DNA from: Kribbella amoyensis
Lineage (GTDB): Bacteria > Actinomycetota > Actinomycetes > Propionibacteriales > Kribbellaceae
Direction: 5' to 3'
Assembly (NCBI RefSeq): GCF_007828865.1
Contig: NZ_VIVK01000004.1
Location: 1-64,000, forward strand
Length of the DNA: 64,000 nt
The first letter of the stretch is position 1, and each line of letters opens with the position of its first letter. Below, piece by piece: positions 1 through 8,971 of the stretch. The translations under genes and the position numbers were made by a program. The notes under the pieces were generated by a model, which was not told the DNA's origin, did not search any database, and saw only the letters and a program-made list of their open reading frames with translations.

Positions 1-1072
1 GTCGTCGGCGTTCGCGATCGGGCTGCTGATCGTGGCGGCCGTCGGTCCGTTCGTCCTGCGCTCGGACGCGCGCATGCTCGTACTGCGGGCCGGCGCGCTC
101 GTCTGCGCGAGTGGCGCGGTGCTGCTCGCCGTGGCGCCGAGTCTGGTGATCGCGTTGCTCGGCGGCCTGCTGATCGGGCTCGGTGGGGCCCTGATGCTGC
201 TGGTCGTCCCGCTGATGCTGAACGGCCCGGACGCCGCGAGCCGGATCGCCCGGGCCAACGCGATCTCCAGCAGTCTGAGCATCTTCGCCCCGCTCATCAT
301 CGGAGCCGTCGACGCCTTCGCGCCGACCGGTCGCCTGGCACTCCTGCTGACCCCGCCGCCCCTCATCCTCCTCACCTTCCTCTGCGGCAGAGTCTCAACG
401 GTCGGCGTTGCTGGAGCGGACGCCGACCGTACGGTCTACGCGACTCCCGCGCCGGACGGATCGGTCTCGGCCAGCCCGGCACCCTCAAGGCAGCGGCGGA
501 TGCGTACTCCGGCCGGTACAGCGTTCACCCGGTGGTCACGGGTGGTCCTGGCGGTGAGTGTCGAGTTCTGCTTCGTCATCTGGGCGGTGGCCCGGCTTGT
601 CGACGCGGGCTTGCCGGCTCCGACGGCCGCGGTGCTCGGCAGCGCCTTCCCGCTCGGTATGGCAGTCGGCCGGTTGATCGGTCCCGTACAGCTCGGCCGC
701 TGGCCTGCAGTCGCTCCCGGGGTCGCGGTGGCCGCGGTGGGGACGGTGATCGTCTGCGCGAGCGACTCGGCCGCGCTCGTCACGGTCGGGCTTGCCCTGG
801 CCGGGCTGGGCGTCGCCACGCTCTACCCGATCACCGTCGCCGACCTGATCGGTACTCCCGGCGTGCGGCCCGCGCAGCTCGCGTCGTTGAGCGCGTTCGC
901 CTCCGGTACGGCGATCCTCGTGGCTCCCGCTGTGCTGGCCGCGTTGGCGGGGGTGGTGGACCTGCGGACCGCCTTCCTGTTCGCGCTTCCGCTGTTGGCG
1001 GTGCTGCTGGTGATCCGGGTCCACCACCCCGCGTCGGCGGCTACGGGCGAGCGTTGCGGCCAAGCATCCTGA
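1..1072 (+). CDS. MFS transporter, C-terminal part (5' end outside window)
   Basis: The reading frame is already open at base 2, so the gene starts upstream; about 356 codons are visible. The protein is a run of Leu/Val/Ala/Gly-rich membrane segments split by a Ser/Pro/Arg-rich loop (around 410-510) into two blocks, which fits a major facilitator superfamily carrier with its central cytoplasmic loop. No substrate can be read from the sequence. The stop lies inside the convergent neighbour: the last 32 bases overlap the 3' end of the GxGYxYP gene. The N-terminal half and any signature motif are missing, so the family call rests on topology. Confidence 0.7.
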   Translation, partial: SSAFAIGLLIVAAVGPFVLRSDARMLVLRAGALVCASGAVLLAVAPSLVIALLGGLLIGLGGALMLLVVPLMLNGPDAASRIARANAISSSLSIFAPLIIGAVDAFAPTGRLALLLTPPPLILLTFLCGRVSTVGVAGADADRTVYATPAPDGSVSASPAPSRQRRMRTPAGTAFTRWSRVVLAVSVEFCFVIWAVARLVDAGLPAPTAAVLGSAFPLGMAVGRLIGPVQLGRWPAVAPGVAVAAVGTVIVCASDSAALVTVGLALAGLGVATLYPITVADLIGTPGVRPAQLASLSAFASGTAILVAPAVLAALAGVVDLRTAFLFALPLLAVLLVIRVHHPASAATGERCGQAS

Positions 1073-2651
1073 CCAGGGTGTCGGGCGGGATCACCTTGAC
1101 GTGCGGGGCCAGGCCGTCGACCACGGTCATCACGTCGTCGAGGGTCTTGCTCCACGCGTGCCAGAGGACGATCGAGTACCCGGCGGTCGAGGACGGGTCA
1201 CGGGGCGCCGCGTTGAGTTCGGCCGTCACGCTCGCCTCGTCCGCGCCGGGCAGGCCGTCCCACAGCATCGTCCGCGCCGACACGACCGGCTTTCCTTCGG
1301 CCCAGACCACCTTGCCCTTGTGCTGGTCGTACCGCGAGTACTCCAGATAGATCAGCCCGTCGATCTCCGGCTGCCGCAGGTACGACGACCAGAGCCGGGT
1401 GTCCGGGAACGAGTCGAAGTCGATGATCTGCACCACGGACAGATCGGCTCGCGCCATCGACCGGCCCAGGGTGCTCGTGTGCTTGCGCAGTTCGGCCTCC
1501 GGGTACCGGCTCGGGTACACGTAGCCGCCACCGGAGGGGCCGACGACGAAGCGGTCCTTCGGCGACCGGTCGTAGTACCAGCGCAGGACCGTCGGGGCCA
1601 GGTCGGTGAGCGAAGGGGAGACCGCCCAGCCCAGGTCGAGTTCGCCGCGGCGCGGGCTGCCGAACCACCGCTGGTCGGTCGGGAAGTCGCCCAGCATCCA
1701 CTGGATGTTGTCGCCGTCGGTGATCAGGAAGCTGACGTAGTGCGCGTCCGGGTCGGGCTTGGGCAGGTCGCCCTGGGCGGCCAGCGCCGGATCGAACAGC
1801 CGGCCGCGCTGCTGGAACCGTTCCTCGCGGATCCCGGACAGCACCGACAGGTTGCGGGCGTGGTCGGCCGGGATCGCCTTCACCCCGGCGTCGGAGTTCG
1901 GGCCGACGAACCGGTCCTCGCCGTTCGCCGCGTCACCCCAGCCGATCACCGCGGCGTCGTCGTCGAGTTTGCCGACCACCTCGGCCCGGAACGCGGAGTT
2001 GCCGTCGAAGAACGCGAACGCGCCCGCCATCGTCGCGTAGTCGCGCAGCCGCTCGGCGATGTCGGCGCGCTGCTCGATCACGACGTCGTGGCGGAGCCGG
2101 TGCCAGTACCGGTCCAGGACCCAGCGGTCGTCCTTGCCCCGGACGTCCATCACCTTGCGCAGCCCGGTCCGGATGGCGGTCGCCTCGAGGCTCTCCTCGA
2201 CGGCCACGGCGCCGGTCAGTCCAGCGAGACTGGTGGCCACGTTCACCGACGGCGTGCCCTGCTTGTACAGCAGATACCCGTCGATCCGCGATCGGCCGAG
2301 CAGCTTCCACAGGTCACCGGTCTGCAGGCGGACGCCGTACCTATCGGCGAGGTCGCCGAGCCAGAGGTTGTAACCGAGTGACGGAAGATTCAGGTACAGG
2401 CCCTCGGTGCCAGTGCGGGCCAGGAGGCCTTGCAGGGTGGTGGCGAGGGTGCGTTCCGGCAGGGAGAGCGTGCTCTCGTCGAAGACGGTGAGCAGCCGGG
2501 GCTTCAGGCCTTTCGGGTACCCGGCGGCGGCCGCGGTGGCGCCGGTGGCGAAGGCGGTGGACGGTGCGGTCTGGGTGAGGGCGGTCAGGCCGAGCGCGGC
2601 ACCGAGTCCGAGGGCGTGCCTGCGGGTGAGTCGGGGATTTCGTGCGGACAT
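1041..2651 (-). CDS. Secreted GxGYxYP-family putative glycoside hydrolase
   Basis: 536 aa. The N-terminus has a twin-arginine pattern (TRRHALGLG) followed by a hydrophobic stretch and an AFA-type cleavage site near residue 35, so export through Tat is likely. The name-giving motif GGGYVYP is present (around residue 370, reading GPSGGGYVYPSRYP). Members of this family have a TIM-barrel-like domain and are predicted carbohydrate-active enzymes of unproven substrate. Start ATG at 2651 is preceded by CTGGAGG. It converges on and overlaps the MFS gene by 32 bases. The sugar importer downstream gives a plausible but unproven link to carbohydrate uptake. Confidence 0.8.
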   Translation of the reverse strand: MSARNPRLTRRHALGLGAALGLTALTQTAPSTAFATGATAAAAGYPKGLKPRLLTVFDESTLSLPERTLATTLQGLLARTGTEGLYLNLPSLGYNLWLGDLADRYGVRLQTGDLWKLLGRSRIDGYLLYKQGTPSVNVATSLAGLTGAVAVEESLEATAIRTGLRKVMDVRGKDDRWVLDRYWHRLRHDVVIEQRADIAERLRDYATMAGAFAFFDGNSAFRAEVVGKLDDDAAVIGWGDAANGEDRFVGPNSDAGVKAIPADHARNLSVLSGIREERFQQRGRLFDPALAAQGDLPKPDPDAHYVSFLITDGDNIQWMLGDFPTDQRWFGSPRRGELDLGWAVSPSLTDLAPTVLRWYYDRSPKDRFVVGPSGGGYVYPSRYPEAELRKHTSTLGRSMARADLSVVQIIDFDSFPDTRLWSSYLRQPEIDGLIYLEYSRYDQHKGKVVWAEGKPVVSARTMLWDGLPGADEASVTAELNAAPRDPSSTAGYSIVLWHAWSKTLDDVMTVVDGLAPHVKVIPPDTLVRMLGRNARP

Positions 2652-2763
2652 GATGCCTCCAGGGCGGATGGGGTCACTGTCCTACGTTGTCAACCGGCCG
2701 TGACGATGCCACAGGCGGCGAGCCCCGACAAGACCTCGGCCGCCTCGAATACCAGGAGAACTG

Positions 2764-3378
2764 TCAGCCGAGCGGGAGACCGTGGCTCGTCAGCAGGGTG
2801 CGGAGTGCGGCCGGACCGGTGTCCAGGTCGTACTGCTCCGCGTGCAGGCCGGCCTCGCGCGCACCCTCGATGTTGGCCGCGTTGTCATCGACGAACAGCA
2901 CCTCGCCCGCGGGCCGGTCGATCGCGGTCAGGATCGCCTTGAAGTACGCCGGGTCCGGCTTCGCCACCCCGAGGTCGCAGGAGTAGAAGGTCTGGTCGAA
3001 CCAGGCCCCGTACTGCCGTTCGTCGTGCATGATCGCGCGCCGGTACGGCTGCTGGTTGGTCGCCAGATGGCAGCTGATCCCGGCCGCGCGGAGCTCCTGG
3101 ATCATCGCGACCACGGTGTCGTCGGCCGCGAACCGGTGCCACAGATCGAGGACCTGGTCGAGCTCGGCCGTCGACTCCCAGCGGGCCAGCACCTCGGCCA
3201 TCGCGGTCCGGAAGTCGCCCTTGCCGACCAGCGACGGCTGCTCGGCCGCCATCAGGTCGAGGAAGAACTCCTCGGCCGGCCGGCCCGGCGGGACGTACGA
3301 GGCCAGCGTGCTCCGCCAGTCCACGGTCGGGCGCTGGATCACGCCGTCGGCGTCGAAGAGCACGGTCGTGAGAGTCAT
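2764..3378 (-). CDS. HAD-superfamily hydrolase
   Basis: About 204 aa from the chosen start MTLTTVLFDADGV (an in-frame ATG four codons upstream at 3390 is possible). Motif I is FDADGV, with the nucleophile Asp and acid/base Asp; motif II is the Thr in HLATNQQ; a conserved Lys lies in GVAKPDPAYF and motif III is the Asp pair in VLFVDDNAANIEGA. These are the full catalytic set of a haloacid-dehalogenase-like phosphatase with an alpha-helical cap between motifs I and II. Substrate is unknown. It is divergent from the sugar ABC operon, sharing a 200-base upstream region. Confidence 0.88.
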   Translation of the reverse strand: MTLTTVLFDADGVIQRPTVDWRSTLASYVPPGRPAEEFFLDLMAAEQPSLVGKGDFRTAMAEVLARWESTAELDQVLDLWHRFAADDTVVAMIQELRAAGISCHLATNQQPYRRAIMHDERQYGAWFDQTFYSCDLGVAKPDPAYFKAILTAIDRPAGEVLFVDDNAANIEGAREAGLHAEQYDLDTGPAALRTLLTSHGLPLG

Positions 3379-3488
3379 GGCGTCATCCAATCAGGGCCGG
3401 ACAACCGGACGGGCCTGGCCTACCGTGACTACGGACCGCTCCCGGTCAGTCGACGCAGCGGCAGCTTGACCCCTTGACCGGTTCAGTT

Positions 3489-3502
3489 GGTATGCGCTTA
3501 CC
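3489..3502. promoter_or_regulatory. LacI-type operator upstream of sugar ABC operon
   Basis: GGTATGCGCTTACC is a near-perfect dyad centred on CG (GGTA-TGCGCT-TACC), the form typical of LacI/GalR-family operators. It sits 75-88 bases before the binding-protein start. The surrounding bases add an outer GTTCAG...CTGAAC dyad (3481-3486 and 3513-3518). No LacI gene is adjacent; the only one in the window is at 18175, so the regulator is unidentified. Confidence 0.5.
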
Positions 3503-3520
3503 TTAGGCCAGGCTGAACAT

Positions 3521-3530
3521 TTGTGGACAA
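3521..3530. promoter_or_regulatory. DnaA-box-like sequence TTGTGGACAA
   Basis: TTGTGGACAA is the reverse complement of TTGTCCACAA, the high-GC actinobacterial form of the DnaA box. It lies singly, 47 bases before the sugar-binding lipoprotein gene, so it may be chance or a transcriptional site rather than part of an origin. Confidence 0.3.
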
Positions 3531-3576
3531 CTTCTGGCGTAAACGAACACACAGAGAGAGCCGCGGGTGAGGCGTC

Positions 3577-4860
3577 ATGACAGTGACGAGACGGAAGTTC
3601 CTGGCCCTGTCCGCCGGTGGCGCCGCTGCCGCCACGGGCCTCACCGGGTGCGGTGGCTCCCGGAGTTCGCTCGGCGCGGCCGACGAGCTGAGTATGTGGG
3701 CGTGGACCGGGTCGGTCAACGACGACCTGATCGCCCAGGCCGCCAAGGGCATCCAGGGCACCGACAAGAAGATCGCGCTGACCCGGGTCGGCGGTGATTA
3801 CAAGACCAAGCTGCTGACCTCGCTGGCCGGCAAGTCGATGGTGCCCGACATCGTCGGCCTGAACGACGACGTGGCCACCTACTTCCCGAACGCCGACCAG
3901 TTCCACGACCTGCACGAACTCGGCGCGGACAAGTTCAAGGGCGACTTCCTGGAGTGGAAGTGGAAGCTCGGCATCACCCCGGAGAACCGGATGATGGCGT
4001 ACCCGATGGACACCGGGCCGACCGCGTTGTTCTACCGTCGCGACCTCTTCGAGAAGGCCGGTCTGCCGACCGAGCCCGCGGACGTCGCCGCCGCCGCGCC
4101 CGGGTGGAACGAGTACATCGAGCTCGGCAAGAAGCTCAAGCAGGCGATCCCCGGCTCGGCGATCACCGACAACATCACCTCGGTGTTCCAGTACGCGCTG
4201 GCCCAGTTGCCGAAGCGGTACATGACGCCCGAGGGCGAGTACATCGGCGATGGCGACCACATCAGGCAGGCCTGGGACCTGGCGGTGCGGGTGGTCAAGG
4301 AGGGGCTGTCCGCGAACGCGCAGGACGGCAGTACCGATGCCAACGCCGTGGTCACGAACGGCCGGCTGGTCGCCTTCGTCGCCGCGGTCTGGTGGGCCCA
4401 GCTCGGCCCGAAGAACGCCGCGCCCAAGACGAAGGGGATGTGGCGGGTGACCCCGGCCCCCGGCGGTCCCGGCAACCGGGGCGGGTCGTTCCTGGCGATC
4501 ACCAAGTACTGCAAGGATCCCGAGGCCGCGTTCGCCTTCATCACCTGGCTGGAGTCGGCGAAGAACCAGGCCCAGTCCTTCCTCGACCCGGTCCTGTTCC
4601 CGTCGACGCCGGCCAGCTACGACGACCCGAAGATGACCGGTCCGGACGCATTCTTCGGCGGCCAGAAGATCGTCGACGTGTTCGCCGAGTCCGCGAAGAA
4701 GTACCCGGGCACGTACTTCAGCCCGTACGACTCGACCATCGGTGACCCGATCAAGGCCGAGCTGGTCAACGTCGAGATCGGTGCCAAGTCGTCGGACCAG
4801 GCCTGGCGGGACGCGCAGAGGCTGATCGACCGCGAGCTGACCAGGGTGGGGGCGATCTGA
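3577..4860 (+). CDS. Sugar ABC transporter substrate-binding lipoprotein (family 1)
   Basis: 427 aa. The N-terminus combines a twin-arginine motif (TRRKFLAL) with a lipobox ending in LTGC (Cys at about residue 27), so it is an exported, lipid-anchored protein. Length and the periplasmic-binding fold pattern (e.g. AYPMDTGPTALFYRRDLFEKAGL, a typical MalE-like segment, shown here only by its key residues Tyr-Pro...Leu-Phe-Tyr-Arg) match extracellular solute-binding family 1. It precedes two permease genes by 1 base and overlap, forming an importer whose ATPase is not encoded here, as is common in actinobacteria that share one MsiK-type ATPase. The ligand is probably a mono- or oligosaccharide. 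Confidence 0.9.
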   Translation: MTVTRRKFLALSAGGAAAATGLTGCGGSRSSLGAADELSMWAWTGSVNDDLIAQAAKGIQGTDKKIALTRVGGDYKTKLLTSLAGKSMVPDIVGLNDDVATYFPNADQFHDLHELGADKFKGDFLEWKWKLGITPENRMMAYPMDTGPTALFYRRDLFEKAGLPTEPADVAAAAPGWNEYIELGKKLKQAIPGSAITDNITSVFQYALAQLPKRYMTPEGEYIGDGDHIRQAWDLAVRVVKEGLSANAQDGSTDANAVVTNGRLVAFVAAVWWAQLGPKNAAPKTKGMWRVTPAPGGPGNRGGSFLAITKYCKDPEAAFAFITWLESAKNQAQSFLDPVLFPSTPASYDDPKMTGPDAFFGGQKIVDVFAESAKKYPGTYFSPYDSTIGDPIKAELVNVEIGAKSSDQAWRDAQRLIDRELTRVGAI

Positions 4861-4861
4861 G

Positions 4862-5896
4862 ATGGCCGTCAGCGACGCGGTACGTCCGGCCACCACGGTG
4901 CGCGGCAGCGACACCGATCCGGCCAAGCGCCCGAACAAGTTCCGGCAGGCCTTCCCGCAGTACGTCGCGGTGTCGCCGTTCTTCATCCTGTTCGCGATCT
5001 TCGGCGCGTTCCCGGTGTTCTTCTCGATCTGGCTGTCGTTCCACTCCTGGGACGGCATCGGCCAGCTGAAGTGGGTCGGGCTGGAGCAGTACAGCTACCT
5101 GTTCACCGACCCGACGTTCTGGAAGTCGATCACCAACACCCTGATCATCTGGGTGCTCTCGACCGTTCCGATGCTGCTGCTGGCCCTGGTGATCGCGAAC
5201 GCGTTGCACAACGCGACGCGGTTCCGCAGCTTCTACCGGATCGCCTACTTCATCCCCAACATCACCTCCGTCGTCGCGGTGACGATGGTGTTCGGCTCGG
5301 TCTTCAGCAACAACTTCGGCCTGCTGAACGCGTTCCTGACCTCGATCGGGCTGGACAAGATCGAGTGGCTCAGCCAGCCGTGGGGGATCAAGGTCGCGAT
5401 CGCCACCATCGTCGCCTGGCGCTGGACCGGGTACAACGCGATCATCTTCCTGGCCGGCCTGCAGGCGATCTCGTCCGACATCTACGAGGCCGCCAAGGTC
5501 GACGGCGCGTCACCGCGACAGCAGTTCTGGCAGATCACCGTGCCGCTGCTCCGCCCGGTGATCCTCTTCACCGCGGTCACCTCGACGATCGGTGGTCTGC
5601 AGATCTTCACCGAGTCGCAGGTGCTGTTCGGTGCCAGCGGCTCGATCGGCGGGCCGGGCGACGGCGGTCTGACCATCGTGTCCTACCTGTACGACAACGC
5701 CTTCGGCTCCAACCAGTTCGGCTACGGCGCGGCGATCGGCTGGGCCCTGTTCATCCTGATCGTGCTGTTCTCGATCATCAACTGGCGGCTGATCGGCGGG
5801 TCCGACGACGAGCGCCTGACCAAGCGCGCGGCCCGCCGGGCGCAGCGCAAGATCGCCGCCGAGCGGGCCGGGAAGGAGTACGCCGATGCGCACTGA
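4862..5896 (+). CDS. Sugar ABC transporter permease, MalF/LacF type
   Basis: 344 aa. A polar 30-residue N-terminus is followed by six hydrophobic segments. The cytoplasmic EAA loop reads EAAKVDGASPRQQFWQITVP (around residue 205-224), which docks onto the ATPase. It starts 1 base after the binding-protein stop and overlaps the second permease by 11 bases, so the three are translated as one operon. The C-terminus is long, basic and Ala/Arg-rich, which is common in actinobacterial MalF-like permeases. Together with the next gene it forms the membrane channel of a CUT1-type carbohydrate importer. Confidence 0.92.
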   Translation: MAVSDAVRPATTVRGSDTDPAKRPNKFRQAFPQYVAVSPFFILFAIFGAFPVFFSIWLSFHSWDGIGQLKWVGLEQYSYLFTDPTFWKSITNTLIIWVLSTVPMLLLALVIANALHNATRFRSFYRIAYFIPNITSVVAVTMVFGSVFSNNFGLLNAFLTSIGLDKIEWLSQPWGIKVAIATIVAWRWTGYNAIIFLAGLQAISSDIYEAAKVDGASPRQQFWQITVPLLRPVILFTAVTSTIGGLQIFTESQVLFGASGSIGGPGDGGLTIVSYLYDNAFGSNQFGYGAAIGWALFILIVLFSIINWRLIGGSDDERLTKRAARRAQRKIAAERAGKEYADAH

Positions 5897-6713
5897 ACGA
5901 GTTCGTGAGGTGACCAGCCACGTCGTCCTGATGCTCGGGGTCCTGGTCTCGCTCTTCCCGTTCTACTGGATGCTGGTGATGGCCTCGAACACCACGCCGG
6001 ACATCTTCGCCTACCCACCGAAGCTGCTGATCGGCTCGCACCTGTGGGAGAACATGGGCAACGTGCTGGACAACATCGACTTCTTCGGCGCGATGCTGCT
6101 CACGTTGTTCGCCTCGCTCGGCGTCACCGTGCTGGTGCTGTTCTTCGACTCGCTGGCCGCGTTCGCGTTCGCCAAGTACGAGTTCCCCGGCCGGAACCTG
6201 CTGTTCGGGATCCTGCTGGTCACCTTCATGATCCCGTCCCAGCTCGCGCTCGTTCCGCAGTTCGTCACGCTGGCCGAGTTCGGCTGGATCGGGTCGCTGA
6301 AGGCGCTCATCATCCCGGGCGCGGCGAACGCGTTCGGGATCTTCTGGATGCGCCAGTACGCCAAGGGCGCGATCCCCGACGAACTCATCTCGGCCGCCAA
6401 GGTCGACGGCGCCGGCTTCTTCCGGCAGTACCTCACCGTCGGCCTGCCGGTGCTCCGGCCCGGTCTGGCCTTCCTGGGCATCTTCACCTTCATCAACGTC
6501 TGGAACGACTACCTCTGGCCGCTGATCGTGATGACGGACCCGAACCGGCTCACCCTGCAGGTCGCCCTGCAGCAGCTGAACGGTGTCTACGGCACCGACT
6601 ACAGCATGGTGATGGCCGGCGCCCTGATGAGCGTGATCCCGCTGATCGGGGTCTTCATCATCGGCGGCCGGCACTTCATCGCCGACATCGCCGCCGGCGC
6701 CATGAAGTTCTGA
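5886..6713 (+). CDS. Sugar ABC transporter permease, MalG/LacG type
   Basis: 275 aa, the usual length for the shorter CUT1 permease. About six membrane segments are visible and the EAA loop reads ISAAKVDGAGFFRQYLTVGLP (around 180-200, with the Gly of the motif conserved). Its ATG lies inside the 3' end of the preceding permease gene (11-base overlap), showing translational coupling. It should pair with the MalF-type protein to move sugar delivered by the lipoprotein. The oxidoreductase fusion follows after 22 bases and is probably co-transcribed. Confidence 0.92.
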   Translation: MRTERVREVTSHVVLMLGVLVSLFPFYWMLVMASNTTPDIFAYPPKLLIGSHLWENMGNVLDNIDFFGAMLLTLFASLGVTVLVLFFDSLAAFAFAKYEFPGRNLLFGILLVTFMIPSQLALVPQFVTLAEFGWIGSLKALIIPGAANAFGIFWMRQYAKGAIPDELISAAKVDGAGFFRQYLTVGLPVLRPGLAFLGIFTFINVWNDYLWPLIVMTDPNRLTLQVALQQLNGVYGTDYSMVMAGALMSVIPLIGVFIIGGRHFIADIAAGAMKF

Positions 6714-6735
6714 CCACTCCTTCGAAGGGAACACC

Positions 6736-8733
6736 TTGACCTCCACTGCGCCTGGAACCAAACTCCGCTGGGGCATCCTCGGCACCGGCAACATCGCGTC
6801 CCGGTTCGCCAGTCAGGTGCCGCACTCGGCGACCGGCGAGGTGGTCGCGGTGGGCAGCCGCAGCCAGGCCTCGGCCGACGAGTTCGGGGACAAGTACGGC
6901 ATCGCGCACCGGCACGGCTCGTACGCCGACCTGCTCGCCGACGACACCGTGGACGCCGTCTACATCGCCACCCCGCACCCGCTGCACCCGGAGTGGGCGA
7001 TCCGGACGGCGGACGCGGGCAAGCACGTGCTCTGCGAGAAGCCGCTCGCGATCAACCGGGCCTGGGCCGAGGCGATGATCGAGGCCGCGGTCCGCAACGA
7101 CGTCTTCCTGATGGAGGCGTACATGTACCGGTGCCTGCCGCAGACCAAGCTGATCACCCAGCTGGTCCGCGACGGCGAGATCGGGACGGTGCACCAGATC
7201 CAGGCCTCGTTCGCGTTCCGGTCCCAGTTCCGGCCGGAGAGCCGGTTGTTCGCCGACGACCTGGCCGGCGGCGGCATCCTCGACGTCGGCGGGTACCCGG
7301 TCTCGATCGCGCGGCTGCTCGCGGGCGCGGCGATCGGCCAGCCGTACGCCGATCCGGCCGCGGTGACCGCCGTCGGACAGGTCGGCGACACCGGCGCGGA
7401 CGAATGGGCCGTGGCGACGTTGTTCTTCGACAGCGGGATGACCGCCCAGGTCAGTACCGGCGTCCGGCTGTCCGACGAGAACCGGGTCCGCGTGCTGGGC
7501 TCGGAGGGGTACCTGGTGATCGAGGACCCGTGGTTCGGCGGCGACGGCAAGCCGACCCACGTCACCCTGCACAAGGTGGGCGAGGAGCCGCGCGACATCT
7601 CCGCCGAGCCGGCCTACATCTACGCGGCCGAGGCGGACGCGGTGGCGGCGGCGATCGAGCAACGGCAGGCCCCGGAGATGTCGTGGGACGACACGCTCGG
7701 CAACCTGACCGTCCAGGACGCCTGGCGCAAGGCGATCGGCCAGCAGTACGCGAGCGAGCGGGAGGACGCGAAGATCCCGACCGCCACGGGTGCGCCGCTG
7801 ACCCGTCGTGCCGACGCGCCGATGACGTACGGCGAGGTCGCGGGCGTGGACAAGCAGGTGTCGCGGCTGGTGATGGGCGTCGACAACCAGGAGACGCTCA
7901 CGCATGCCGCGGTGATGTTCGACGACTTCGTGGAGCGCGGTGGGACCACGTTCGACACGGCGTACATCTACGGCGGTGGGCGTGGTGAGGAGCTGCTCGG
8001 TCAGTGGATGAGCTCGCGGGGCAACCGGGACGAGGTCGTTGTCATCGGCAAGGGTGCGCACACGCCGTACTGCGACCCCGAGTCGATCACCCGGCAGCTG
8101 TCCGAGAGCCTGGACCGGCTGCAGACCGATCACGTGGACCTCTACCTGATGCACCGGGACAACGAGGAGATCCCGGTCGGCGAGTTCGTCGACGTGATGG
8201 ACGAGCACTTCCGGGCCGGGCGGATCAAGGCGTTCGGCGGCTCGAACTGGTCCACCGAGCGCTTCGACGAGGCGAACGAGTACGCCAAGGCGAACGGCAA
8301 GCAGCCGCTCACCCTGCTGAGCAACCACCTCAGCCTGGCCCGCGCGTACGACGTCCCGTGGAAGGGCTGCCGGCACGTGTCCGACGACGACTCGCAGGCG
8401 TGGTTGCGGGATCGTCAGGTCGCGCTGTTCCCGTGGTCGAGCCAGGCCCGCGGCTTCTTCACCGGCCGTGCCAAGCCGGAGGACACCTCCGACGAAGAGC
8501 TGGTCCGCTGCTTCTACTCCGACGAGAACTTCGAAAGGTTGCGCCGGGCCCGCGAACTGGCGAAGAAGAAGGGCGTCGAGCCGACCGCGATCGCGCTGGC
8601 CTGGCTGCTGCACCAGCCGTACCCGGTCTTTCCCCTCATCGGCCCCCGCCACATCGCCGAAACCCGCACCTCCCTCCCAGGCCTCTCGGTCGAGCTGACC
8701 GACGAGGAAGTCACCTGGCTGACGGAGCACTGA
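6736..8733 (+). CDS. Gfo/Idh/MocA oxidoreductase fused to aldo/keto reductase
   Basis: 665 aa from a TTG start with GAAGGGA just upstream. Residues 1 to about 345 form a Gfo/Idh/MocA dehydrogenase: Rossmann motif GILGTGNIAS at 13-22 and the CEKPLA lysine motif. Residues about 360-665 form an aldo/keto reductase with all four catalytic residues in place: Asp407 and Tyr412 (FDTAYIYG), Lys439 (IGKG) and His473 (LMHRD). Both halves use NAD(P)(H), so the protein may run two successive redox steps on a sugar. It lies 22 bases after the permease genes, which suggests that it acts on the imported sugar. Whether both halves are active is unknown. Confidence 0.88.
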   Translation: MTSTAPGTKLRWGILGTGNIASRFASQVPHSATGEVVAVGSRSQASADEFGDKYGIAHRHGSYADLLADDTVDAVYIATPHPLHPEWAIRTADAGKHVLCEKPLAINRAWAEAMIEAAVRNDVFLMEAYMYRCLPQTKLITQLVRDGEIGTVHQIQASFAFRSQFRPESRLFADDLAGGGILDVGGYPVSIARLLAGAAIGQPYADPAAVTAVGQVGDTGADEWAVATLFFDSGMTAQVSTGVRLSDENRVRVLGSEGYLVIEDPWFGGDGKPTHVTLHKVGEEPRDISAEPAYIYAAEADAVAAAIEQRQAPEMSWDDTLGNLTVQDAWRKAIGQQYASEREDAKIPTATGAPLTRRADAPMTYGEVAGVDKQVSRLVMGVDNQETLTHAAVMFDDFVERGGTTFDTAYIYGGGRGEELLGQWMSSRGNRDEVVVIGKGAHTPYCDPESITRQLSESLDRLQTDHVDLYLMHRDNEEIPVGEFVDVMDEHFRAGRIKAFGGSNWSTERFDEANEYAKANGKQPLTLLSNHLSLARAYDVPWKGCRHVSDDDSQAWLRDRQVALFPWSSQARGFFTGRAKPEDTSDEELVRCFYSDENFERLRRARELAKKKGVEPTAIALAWLLHQPYPVFPLIGPRHIAETRTSLPGLSVELTDEEVTWLTEH

Positions 8734-8749
8734 CGGAAGAAGGTGCCGG

Positions 8750-8788
8750 GCCGGCGGAGGCATGATTCTCTCCGCCGGCAACCGGCGG
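8750..8788 (+). terminator. Alternative hairpins downstream of the oxidoreductase fusion
   Basis: GCCGGCGGA (8750-8758) can pair with TCCGCCGGC (8771-8779), and the same CCGCCGG (8772-8778) can instead pair with CCGGCGG (8782-8788) across a 3-base loop. The two stems exclude each other. They sit 17 bases after the stop codon and before a convergent operon, so termination is the likely role; no U-tract follows. Confidence 0.5.
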
Positions 8789-8793
8789 GACCA

Positions 8794-8906
8794 CGAGCGA
8801 GCTCGCGGCTGTGGTTAGGGTGCTGTAACCCCGGACCCCGGCGTGGGCCTGCGGCCGCCCTCGGGGGCGAACACCGCCTGCCCCACCACAGCTGCGAGCT
8901 CGCTCG
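8794..8906. repeat. 22-bp inverted repeat with 69-base spacer
   Basis: Arms 8794-8815 and 8885-8906 are reverse complements with one mismatch (core GAGCGAGCTCGC-GCTGTGGT). The 69-base spacer is GC-rich. This lies in the 351-base gene-free gap between the convergent sugar and peptide operons and could be a strong bidirectional terminator, a structured RNA or a remnant of a repeat element. No protein fits here. Confidence 0.7.
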
Positions 8907-8971
8907 CGTTCCTGACCAGGCAGGTGCCAAGCTGCCTGTTGGGGCAGCGGCGGTGGTCGGTGGAAGCGGAC

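Noticed and set aside
1101-2381. Long + strand frames opposite the GxGYxYP gene
   Set aside because: Arg/Pro-rich antisense shadow without a start signal; the minus-strand gene has the Tat signal and the family motif.
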